A DNA stretch of 8,183 nt, from assembly GCA_002422955.1 (NCBI GenBank), contig DITY01000308.1, forward strand, positions 1-8,183. Reading direction: 5' to 3'. The stretch is from Planctomycetaceae bacterium UBA6172 (GTDB lineage Bacteria; Planctomycetota; Planctomycetia; Pirellulales; Pirellulaceae). Both the position numbers and the translations under genes were made by a program. The notes under the pieces were generated by a model. It was not told the origin of the DNA and ran no database searches. It saw only the letters and a list, made by a program, of their open reading frames with translations. Of this stretch, positions 1 to 6,173 are shown piece by piece; positions within the stretch are counted from its first letter, which is position 1; each line of letters starts with the position of its first letter.

Positions 1-549
1 GGCGAGCGAAACTGCCGGCCGATCCAAGGTTTTGACCTTGGTAACTCTCCGTCGGAATACCAACCCGCCAAGGTCGCCGGGAAACAGCTGGTGATGACGA
101 CCACCAATGGCACACGGGCGGTGCTCGCCTCAGCTGGCTTTCCGCAAATCATCGCGGCGGCCTTCAACAATCTGTCTGCAATAATCGATTACCTGAGTTT
201 CCAGACCGAAGTTTCGATCGTCTGCGCGGGGACCGATGGCGCGATCACGCAGGAAGATATGTTGCTGGCCGGCGCAATTGTTACCGGATTGCAGCCTCCC
301 TCCCGTCCGCCGATCCTGCCCGACCCTGGGACCGCCGAACGGCAAGCACTCGAGTTGTGGTCAGAATACCTGTCGTCCGGACGCTCATTGTTCGACGTAC
401 TCGGCGAAACCCTCGGCGGGTGCAATCTCAAGGCCGCGGGATATGACGACGACATCCGTGCCTGCGCAGCGCTCAACACAACCACCACGATCGGATACAT
501 CGCCCCCGGCAGTCCGTGGCGGTTTCGTCGGCTGCCATGCCGTCGCTAA
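1..549 (+). CDS. comB: 2-phosphosulfolactate phosphatase family protein (ComB-like), 5' end missing
   Basis: The ComB family (known from coenzyme M synthesis in methanogens) is a Mg2+-dependent phosphatase that converts 2-phosphosulfolactate to sulfolactate. Many bacteria carry homologues whose physiological role is less clear. The reading frame is open from base 1, so the N-terminal part lies outside the window; 182 residues are visible. Family hallmarks seen here are GFDLGNSPSEY near the visible start, then LVMTTTNGTRA, then VCAGTDG followed by EDMLLAGAIV, and a late DDDIRACA segment. The protein ends with a basic tail (RFRRLPCRR) that does not look like a usual family C-terminus. This could be lineage variation or a late frameshift, but the conserved core is intact up to that point. 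The ATG at 91 is internal to the conserved motif and is not the real start. The gene is convergent with priA, with only 23 bases between the stop codons. No ComA or other coenzyme M gene is visible, so the in vivo substrate is inferred from family only. Confidence 0.85.
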   Translation, partial: GERNCRPIQGFDLGNSPSEYQPAKVAGKQLVMTTTNGTRAVLASAGFPQIIAAAFNNLSAIIDYLSFQTEVSIVCAGTDGAITQEDMLLAGAIVTGLQPPSRPPILPDPGTAERQALELWSEYLSSGRSLFDVLGETLGGCNLKAAGYDDDIRACAALNTTTTIGYIAPGSPWRFRRLPCRR

Positions 550-572
550 CGGCTTACGGAGCTACACCGCAA

Positions 573-2924
573 TCACAGCATGTCGATCGGATCGATATCG
601 AGAACGAACTGGATATCATCCTTAGCGGGCGAGCGAATCTCGGCCGTAGCGATCCTGACTGTCTGCCCCAGCTTGGCGTTGTCGGTCGATTGCAGCAGGA
701 TGTGGAAGCGGAATTTGCCACGCAACTTGCCGATCGGAGGCGGAGCCGGACCGAGCACACGGACCTCGGCCTCCAACGAGCGGGCTGCTGTCTCCAGTCG
801 ATCTCGCAGTGATTCGGCGAAAGCTTCCGTGAGCGACTCGGACTCGCCACGGACGATGATCCTGGCCACATGGCCCAGCGGTGGATAATTGAACTTGCGG
901 CGCTGAATGATTTCACCGCGAAAGAACGAATCGTAGTCGTGGTGCGCGGCCGCCATGATCGCTGGGTGATCGGGTGAGAACGTTTGTACGATCACCTGAC
1001 CACCTCGATGGCCTCGTCCCGTTCGGCCAGCTACCTGGGTGACCAACTGAAAGGTTCGCTCCGCGGCACGAAAGTCTGGAAAGTGAAGGGCGCTGTCGGC
1101 ATTGATCACGCCGACCAGAAGCACGTTTGGGAAGTCCAAGCCCTTGGCAATCATCTGCGTGCCCAGCAGGATTTTCACCTGACCGGAGCGAAAAGCCGAC
1201 AGGACCCGTTGATGACTTCCGGGTTTCCGCATCGTGTCACTATCCATGCGGGCAAGTTCGACTTCAGGGAAGCGAGCCCTGACTTCGGCTTCGAGCTTCT
1301 GCGTCCCTAAGCCGACGTAACGAATGGTCGTCGAACGACAGGCGGGACAAGCGGGCGGTGTCGGGATCGTAAAGTCGCAATAATGGCAAACCGCTTTGCT
1401 GCCATCCCGATGGTGCGTCAGCGGCAAGTCGCAATCAGGACAGGCGACGACATGCCCACAATCAGGACACTGAATTTGGGTGGCAAAACCACGGCGATTG
1501 AGCAGCAGGATTACCTGTCCGTCTTCGGCGAGTGTCTGGCGAACCGACTGGATGAGCGGCCGACTCATCGCGCCACCGCTCCGCTGTTCCCGCAGCCGAA
1601 GATCGACCAAACGGACCGCCGGCATGGGTCGGTCAGCAATTCTGCGATGCATCCGCAGCAGTTCGGCATGTCCGGTTTGGGTAGCGTAAAAACTTTCCAA
1701 ACTGGGTGTTGCCGAGCCGAGGACCAACGGGATTCCGAGCAATCCGGCGCGGCGATGGGCGACCCGGCGGGCATGGTAGCGAGGCTGCGTATCCTGCTTG
1801 AACGAGGAGTCATGTTCCTCGTCGATCACGATCAGGCCAAGCCTCGGAAGCGGTGCGAAGATCGCGCTGCGGGGGCCGACAACGACATCGATCTCACCGG
1901 ATCGAATTCGTTGCCACTGCAGGTGTCGCTCGGTCGGTGACATCTGACTGTGCAGTACAGCCACTCCCCGAAACCGACTTTCGAAACGGGCACGGGTCTG
2001 AGGAGTCAGGCTGATCTCGGGCACCAATACGATCGCACCTCGCCCGAACCGCACAACCTGTTCGATCGCCCGGATATACACCTCAGTCTTGCCGCTGCCG
2101 GTGACCCCATGCAGCAACAACGTTCGGGGCTTGCCCGACTCGATGGCGGCAGTAATCCTCGCCAGCGATTCGGTCTGCTCGCTCGACAGCTTCGAAATGG
2201 TCCCTTCGCCAGAGCCTTCCGCCGCTGGCAACTGCGCGTCAGGGTTCAACGGATTCAGCACTCGGCGGCGACGGATCTCTAAATATCCGTTCTTGGTCAA
2301 GCCCCGGATCGGGGCTTCGGTACAACCGACCGCGGTTGTCAACTCGGACGCATTCATCGCACGCCCCTCGGTAATCAGGTGCCGGAGGACCGCCTGCTGC
2401 TTGGGCGACAGATGACAGACGAGGGTATCGTCCAAGGCGAGGGGCGTGGGGCTAAAAAAACTTTGTTCTCGCGTGCCAGCCGCCCAGCGAACCCCAGCGG
2501 GTATCAATGCGTCGAAGACGGATCCGAGGGGTGCCTGATAGTAGTGACTGATCCACATCACCAACTTGACCAGATGCGGATCGCACAACGGCTCGGGATC
2601 GAGTACCGCAACGACCTCGCGGTACCCGGCAGAGGCCGCCTGATCGAGCTTGATTTCGATACACCATCCCGTCTGAGGCTGGCGACGCCGGCCCAGCGGC
2701 ACCTGCACGCGAACACCGACGGCCGCTAAGGAGCGGAGTCGATCCGGCACAACGTAGTCGAATGGCCCATGGGGCGCCTCGGAAAAAACCACACTGGCCA
2801 AGGTTACCTGCGGGGCATTGAGAACCTCCCAGGGGGGGGGATTGGTCTCAAAAAGCTCTCTCTGGCCAGTCACGGAGCCCGCTTTGCCAAACCGCTCAGG
2901 CTGGTTGGAGGACTCCGCAGGCAT
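573..2924 (-). CDS. priA: Primosomal protein N' (PriA), replication-restart DNA helicase
   Basis: PriA is a superfamily 2 3'-to-5' helicase that recognises stalled or repaired forks and reloads the replisome in the cytoplasm. The 783-residue product has every expected part. The N-terminal 3' DNA-binding domain starts near residue 40 (VTLASVVFSEAPHGPFDYVVP). Walker A is GVTGSGKT at 273-280, Walker B is DEEH at 368-371, and SAT is at 404-406. A zinc-binding module has eight cysteines at 486, 489, 495, 498, 513, 516, 526 and 529. Helicase motifs GTQMIAKGLDF (588-598) and AGRTGRG (632-638) follow, then a C-terminal domain with GKLRGKFRFHIL near 732-743. The ATG at 2924 is the most upstream in-frame ATG; an in-frame stop lies 18 bases before it, and no strong Shine-Dalgarno precedes it. 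About 38 residues precede the conserved domain and include a run of nine C (Pro29-Pro31). GTG at residue 18 or TTG at residue 42 are alternative starts. The gene is divergent from nadD. Confidence 0.97.
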   Translation of the reverse strand: MPAESSNQPERFGKAGSVTGQRELFETNPPPWEVLNAPQVTLASVVFSEAPHGPFDYVVPDRLRSLAAVGVRVQVPLGRRRQPQTGWCIEIKLDQAASAGYREVVAVLDPEPLCDPHLVKLVMWISHYYQAPLGSVFDALIPAGVRWAAGTREQSFFSPTPLALDDTLVCHLSPKQQAVLRHLITEGRAMNASELTTAVGCTEAPIRGLTKNGYLEIRRRRVLNPLNPDAQLPAAEGSGEGTISKLSSEQTESLARITAAIESGKPRTLLLHGVTGSGKTEVYIRAIEQVVRFGRGAIVLVPEISLTPQTRARFESRFRGVAVLHSQMSPTERHLQWQRIRSGEIDVVVGPRSAIFAPLPRLGLIVIDEEHDSSFKQDTQPRYHARRVAHRRAGLLGIPLVLGSATPSLESFYATQTGHAELLRMHRRIADRPMPAVRLVDLRLREQRSGGAMSRPLIQSVRQTLAEDGQVILLLNRRGFATQIQCPDCGHVVACPDCDLPLTHHRDGSKAVCHYCDFTIPTPPACPACRSTTIRYVGLGTQKLEAEVRARFPEVELARMDSDTMRKPGSHQRVLSAFRSGQVKILLGTQMIAKGLDFPNVLLVGVINADSALHFPDFRAAERTFQLVTQVAGRTGRGHRGGQVIVQTFSPDHPAIMAAAHHDYDSFFRGEIIQRRKFNYPPLGHVARIIVRGESESLTEAFAESLRDRLETAARSLEAEVRVLGPAPPPIGKLRGKFRFHILLQSTDNAKLGQTVRIATAEIRSPAKDDIQFVLDIDPIDML

Positions 2925-3070
2925 GGATCGCGAACCTGATTATCCGGTAATGGAATCGACAACGCTCGCATCGTATATCATCTCGTCTCCGGCGGACACG
3001 TCGTGGAGTCAGAACCGCTGGGCGTCGGTTCGCTGATTCGGCCGAACCCTTAGGGAACCCAGGATTGAGC
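2925..3070. promoter_or_regulatory. Divergent spacer between priA and nadD
   Basis: This 146-base spacer must hold the promoters of both priA (leftward) and nadD (rightward). A hexamer reading GATAAT on the - strand (2939-2944) resembles a -10 box for priA. It has no good -35 partner at normal spacing, and would leave a leader of only about eight bases before the ATG. No convincing + strand promoter for nadD could be picked by eye. No gene is supported here. Confidence 0.3.
3061..3064 (+). promoter_or_regulatory. Ribosome binding site deciding the nadD start
   Basis: AGGA lies six bases before the ATG at 3071 and directly abuts the TTG at 3065. The spacing supports the ATG and argues against the TTG as the start of nadD. 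Confidence 0.6.
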
Positions 3071-3721
3071 ATGGGCGAGCGAGTTGCGATCTATGGCGGA
3101 TCTTTCGATCCGGTTCATTTCGGTCATTTATGGGCCGCCCAAAATGCACTCGAACTGTGCCACCTGGACCGAGTGATCTTCGTCCCGGCAGCCACCTCGC
3201 CGCTCAAGCCGCACGGCCCGGTCGCCAGCAACGCCCAACGGGAGATGATGCTTCGCTTGGCCCTTGCCGGCGTAATGGACCGCGAAGGCCGTCCGAGCAT
3301 GGTGATCGACAATCGGGAATTGTGTCGGGGCGGGATCAGCTACACGGTCGACACCGTTGAGGAAATTGCTCGGGAGCGACCGGATGACGAGTTATTTCTG
3401 TTGATCGGCTCGGACGCGTTCGCTGCCATCCGACAATGGCATCGGCCCGCGGACTTGTTGGCAACGATCACTCCGATCATCTTTCGCCGCGGGGGTGAAC
3501 CCGAGATCGATTGGGATCTGCTCGACGGCTTGATCTCGTCCCACCGAGCCGAGCAGATTCGCAAACTCAGCATCCGCTTGCCGTTGATCGAGGTTTCCAG
3601 CAGGGACATTCGTGATCGGGTCGCCCAGGGCAGGGGGATCCGCTTCTTGGTTCCGCACGCCGTGCATGCCTTGATCGACGCCGAGTCGCTTTACCAACCG
3701 ACCGTTTCGTCACCTGGGTGA
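3071..3721 (+). CDS. nadD: Nicotinate-nucleotide adenylyltransferase (NadD)
   Basis: NadD transfers AMP from ATP to nicotinate mononucleotide to give deamido-NAD, the penultimate step of NAD synthesis in the cytoplasm. The 216-residue product has the usual family length. The nucleotidyltransferase signature GGSFDPVHFGHL is at residues 9-20, with the HxGH-type ATP-binding histidines H16 and H19. It is followed by SPLKPH (43-48), ISYTVDT (89-95), LLIGSDAF with QWH (110-124), and the C-terminal SSRDIR (176-181), which corresponds to the ISSTxIR ATP-binding motif with S/T replaced by R-D. The chosen ATG at 3071 starts four residues before the core strand and has AGGA six bases upstream; a TTG two codons earlier would abut that site. 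The gene is divergent from priA. Its last 31 bases overlap the end of the convergent unknown gene. No rsfS or obg neighbour, common for nadD elsewhere, is present. Confidence 0.96.
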   Translation: MGERVAIYGGSFDPVHFGHLWAAQNALELCHLDRVIFVPAATSPLKPHGPVASNAQREMMLRLALAGVMDREGRPSMVIDNRELCRGGISYTVDTVEEIARERPDDELFLLIGSDAFAAIRQWHRPADLLATITPIIFRRGGEPEIDWDLLDGLISSHRAEQIRKLSIRLPLIEVSSRDIRDRVAQGRGIRFLVPHAVHALIDAESLYQPTVSSPG

Positions 3722-4401
3722 TGGTCCATCGCCAATTGGGTGCATAGCCGATCGAACTCGTCCAAGAATCGCCGATTGCTACTGTGGATGTGCTCCGCTT
3801 CGGTGATGAATCGGATTTGGGGGTCTGGATACACGTCCGAACCGATCAAAATTTTGGCAAAGCCATCGAGCGGCTCGCCGTAAACGATCACCGTCTTGTG
3901 CTCATCGAGCTGCACTTCCTGGCCTCGGTCGGGACAAACAACCGCGATGCCGGTACAGCCGTCGTTGAGTAGCAGGTGCTCGTGTTCCAGCAAAATGCTT
4001 CGCAACACCGGGAGGTCGATCTGGCCGCGATGCAGGTCGGGACGAAATCGTCCGCCGCGGTGACTCGATTCCAGCACGACGTCGACAATCGAACCCAACG
4101 GTTCGAGCAGATCGAGAAACAAATCCAGGAGTACCGATTTGGTCGCGGAAGCCATCAACACGGGAATATCCACACCGCTCGCTTCTTCGCGATAGCGATC
4201 GTGCCGAAAGCCCTGGCGAGGCACGATGTCGAGTCGATAGGCGGGGCGAATCGCGTCAGTCAGTTCAAACTCCCCGTATCGAGCGACGGCCATGTGAGCC
4301 CGAAGTTCCTCTTGCGAGAGTGTCTCGAAAGTTCCCGTAACACCGGGTAGTAACCCCGCTTCGGGCTGCGGGGAACGAAGGATGCGCTTTAGAAAACCCA
4401 T
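3691..4401 (-). CDS. Conserved-looking protein of unknown function (236 residues)
   Basis: I do not recognise a family. The frame is open for 237 codons with typical protein composition, and it reads like a soluble, acidic cytoplasmic protein. There is no signal peptide, no membrane segment and no cysteine cluster (cysteines only at 149, 156 and 220). A basic start (MGFLKRILRS) is followed by a region predicted to be mixed helix and strand. Residues around 78-112 (VDIPVLMASATKSVLLDL onward) look like a folded core. A central stretch has HLLLNDGCTGIAV (142-154) followed by DEHKTVIVYG (166-175), with a histidine/glutamate patch EHEH at 139-142. The tail 200-236 is rich in charged and histidine residues. 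The ATG at 4401 has no clear Shine-Dalgarno. Its 3' end overlaps the convergent nadD end by 31 bases. It lies 275 bases downstream of mgtE on the same strand, so it probably has its own promoter. The frame is much more protein-like than the antisense alternatives over the same bases. Confidence 0.8.
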   Translation of the reverse strand: MGFLKRILRSPQPEAGLLPGVTGTFETLSQEELRAHMAVARYGEFELTDAIRPAYRLDIVPRQGFRHDRYREEASGVDIPVLMASATKSVLLDLFLDLLEPLGSIVDVVLESSHRGGRFRPDLHRGQIDLPVLRSILLEHEHLLLNDGCTGIAVVCPDRGQEVQLDEHKTVIVYGEPLDGFAKILIGSDVYPDPQIRFITEAEHIHSSNRRFLDEFDRLCTQLAMDHHPGDETVGW

Positions 4402-4494
4402 GGATCGAACTGAGATTACAAGCGGGGGCTTAGCAATCGCCCGCCGCGGTGGTGAAGGATGAACGCCAAATGGATCGATGGGTTTCGCATCCGA

Positions 4495-4509
4495 TCAGCG
4501 ACTCGCTGA
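4495..4509. repeat. Perfect 15-base dyad, TCAGCGA-C-TCGCTGA
   Basis: Seven-base arms are separated by one base, with the near edge 94 bases upstream of the ATG of the unknown gene at 4401. The loop is too small for an RNA hairpin, so if functional it would more likely be a protein-binding operator. Short dyads occur by chance in GC-rich DNA. Confidence 0.35.
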
Positions 4510-4555
4510 CCTGAAACGAAGCATCGGAGTTTCAATTCACCGCAACGTTAGGTCA

Positions 4556-4568
4556 CGCCCAGTGGGCG
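4556..4568. repeat. Perfect 13-base dyad, CGCCCA-G-TGGGCG
   Basis: Six-base arms flank a single central base, about 60 bases from the other dyad in the same spacer. The arms are different in sequence from the first dyad, so the two are not copies of one operator. Confidence 0.3.
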
Positions 4569-4630
4569 GCCACGAAAATGCCCCACCCAAAACAACAGAA
4601 CAGCCGACCAACGATCGGCAAACTCGTCGC

Positions 4631-4668
4631 AGCCCCTACAACCGGAAGCGATGCGATTAGCAGGGGCT
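4631..4668 (-). terminator. Possible transcription terminator downstream of mgtE
   Basis: AGCCCCT at 4631-4637 pairs with AGGGGCT at 4662-4668 across a 24-base loop, starting nine bases past the mgtE stop codon. The stem is only seven pairs, the loop is large, and there is no real T-run after it on the - strand, so intrinsic termination is doubtful. Confidence 0.25.
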
Positions 4669-4676
4669 CGGCCAAG

Positions 4677-6026
4677 CTAATTGAGCAGCAGCCGAGCGAC
4701 ATTCAGATAAATGACGATCCCCAAAATGTCGACAATGCCGGCCACGAAGGGGTTGCTCATCAACGCCGGATCCAGGCCTAAGCGTTTGAAAACCATGGGC
4801 AACGATGCCCCGCAAAAACAGCCGCAGATCACGACAAAAAACAAGGTGATCGGGATCACCAACGCATCGCGGACAGAGGGCGCCACCATCATCGCAACGA
4901 GCATCCCGGACGCGGCGACAAAACCTCCGAGCATCATCGATACCAACAACTCCCGAGTCATGACCGTCCGCCAGTTCCGCAACTGCAGACTGCCGCTGGT
5001 CATCCCGGTGATCACCAAGGTCGCTGATTGGCTGCCCGAATTACCGCCACTGCTGATGATCAGGGGAATGAACCAAGCCAACCAAGCGTATTTGTTCAAC
5101 TCCAGTTCGTAAAACTTGAGCGCGAACGCGGTAAACAGGGCGGTGAAGAACAGGATCGCGAGCCACCCCCCGCGCTTCCAGGAGAGCGTAAACAGATTGA
5201 CCGTGAGGAAGTCGCTATCCAGCGGTGAAATCGCGGCCATCTGCTGGGCGTCCGCATTCAATTCCTCGCGAACCACATCGATGATATCGTCATGCGTGAT
5301 GATTCCGACCAGATGCCGAGCTTCATCCACAACCGGAATCGCCAACAAGTTGAATCGCTCGACCTTCGCTGCCACCGACTCCTGGTCTTCGGTGGTTAAG
5401 GCGGTAACCACGTCGGTCTCCACCAAATCTCTCAAGGGCGTTTCCGGCGACCTCAAGGCACTGACCAGTTGTCGCGCGGAAACGACGCCGCGAAGTTGGT
5501 CGTGTTCGCCGACGATAAAGAGGTAGTAGATCGTTTCTAAAAATTCCGATTGGCTGGCCAGTTCGTCCAACGCCTGACGGACGGTCAATTTCTCATCCAA
5601 CTTGGCCATTTCGGTCGTCATCAGCGCACCGGCAGTGCCATCGGGATAGGCCCGCAAGCGTTGGATATCGCGGCGATCCGCAACCGGCAAGAGCGGCAAA
5701 ATTTCGTCGACACGTTCGTCCGCCAAATCCTGCAGCAAATCGACCCGATCGTCGGAGGCCATCTCCTCCAACAACTCGGCAATCTCTTGCGCGTCCTGCC
5801 GTCCGAGCAGTGAAACCTGTCGCTCGTAGGGAAAATGACTAAAGATTTCGGCCCGCCGGGCTACCTCGGCATGGCGTAGAACCTGCCAAGCTTCATCATC
5901 CCCGAGCCCCTCCATGAACTCCGCCGTTCGTCCCGCATTGAGCGCCGTGCAAAACTCACCCAGTTCCGCAACGTTGCCCTCGGTGAGCATTTCCCGAAGC
6001 TCGGGAAGCAGGAGCGTGTTGACCAT
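4677..6026 (-). CDS. mgtE: Magnesium transporter MgtE
   Basis: MgtE is a dimeric inner-membrane Mg2+ channel gated by cytoplasmic Mg2+ levels. Numbering here starts at the TTG at 6041. The soluble N domain spans roughly 6-130 (LLLPELREMLTEGN onward, with MASDDRVDLLQDL). It is followed by AYPDGTAGALMTTE (131-144), the typical entry to the first CBS domain. Two CBS domains follow, roughly 138-195 and 203-260 (LLAIPVVDE, GIITHDDIIDVV). From about 290 there are five hydrophobic segments. The pore signature IISSGGNSGSQSATLV (328-343) is present, as is GLDPALMSNPFVAGIVDILG (422-441), whose D438 matches the conserved pore aspartate. The sequence is full length for the family. The frame can start at TTG 6041 or ATG 6026. 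I chose ATG 6026 (449 residues) because homologues usually begin close to LLxPEIRELL and because GAG lies ten bases upstream. The gene lies 147 bases downstream of the larA-like gene on the same strand. Confidence 0.95.
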   Translation of the reverse strand: MVNTLLLPELREMLTEGNVAELGEFCTALNAGRTAEFMEGLGDDEAWQVLRHAEVARRAEIFSHFPYERQVSLLGRQDAQEIAELLEEMASDDRVDLLQDLADERVDEILPLLPVADRRDIQRLRAYPDGTAGALMTTEMAKLDEKLTVRQALDELASQSEFLETIYYLFIVGEHDQLRGVVSARQLVSALRSPETPLRDLVETDVVTALTTEDQESVAAKVERFNLLAIPVVDEARHLVGIITHDDIIDVVREELNADAQQMAAISPLDSDFLTVNLFTLSWKRGGWLAILFFTALFTAFALKFYELELNKYAWLAWFIPLIISSGGNSGSQSATLVITGMTSGSLQLRNWRTVMTRELLVSMMLGGFVAASGMLVAMMVAPSVRDALVIPITLFFVVICGCFCGASLPMVFKRLGLDPALMSNPFVAGIVDILGIVIYLNVARLLLN

Positions 6027-6173
6027 CGATGGCAATCTCAAAGTGGGGACGTGAAAGGATGCTCAGGCGGGCGCACAGACTTGCGAATCACAAACCGATC
6101 GAATAACGGGAGCAGGGGCAGGGATGGATCCGGCCGCCAGGAACTCACCCACCAGTCTGCCGCACCCATGGCC
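6027..6173. other. Spacer between the larA-like gene and mgtE
   Basis: The 147 bases between the larA-like stop codon and the chosen mgtE ATG show no gene I can support. There is no obvious Mg2+-sensing leader structure and no strong hairpin followed by T residues. The length leaves room for an mgtE promoter, but none was clear by eye. Confidence 0.4.

Larger units (their letters stand above)
4402..4676. other. Spacer between mgtE and the unknown gene, with dyads
   Basis: This 275-base spacer has no supported gene. It contains two perfect odd-centred dyads (4495-4509 and 4556-4568) and an inverted repeat at 4631-4668 next to the mgtE stop codon. It should carry the promoter of the unknown 236-residue protein. 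I could not pick a convincing -35/-10 pair by eye. A 60-codon open frame at 4478-4660 on the + strand has a low-complexity, charged translation and is not supported. Confidence 0.5.

Noticed and set aside
583..595. Perfect dyad TCGATC-G-GATCGA near the priA stop codon
   Set aside because: It is explained by codons for the Asp-Ile-Asp-Pro-Ile-Asp end of PriA, so there is no need for a regulatory explanation.
1383..1940. 185-codon open frame on the + strand, antisense to priA
   Set aside because: It lies wholly inside the well-supported priA helicase domain, and its translation has no recognisable motif. Long antisense frames are common in GC-rich genes.
3065..3070. TTG start for nadD two codons upstream of the ATG
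   Set aside because: AGGA abuts the TTG directly but lies six bases before the ATG at 3071, which is the normal spacing.
4478..4660. 60-codon open frame on the + strand in the mgtE/unknown-gene spacer
   Set aside because: The translation is charged and low in hydrophobic residues, with no ribosome site or motif.
6039..6041. TTG start for mgtE
   Set aside because: No ribosome site precedes it, and the ATG five codons later places the start where homologues usually begin. It cannot be fully excluded.
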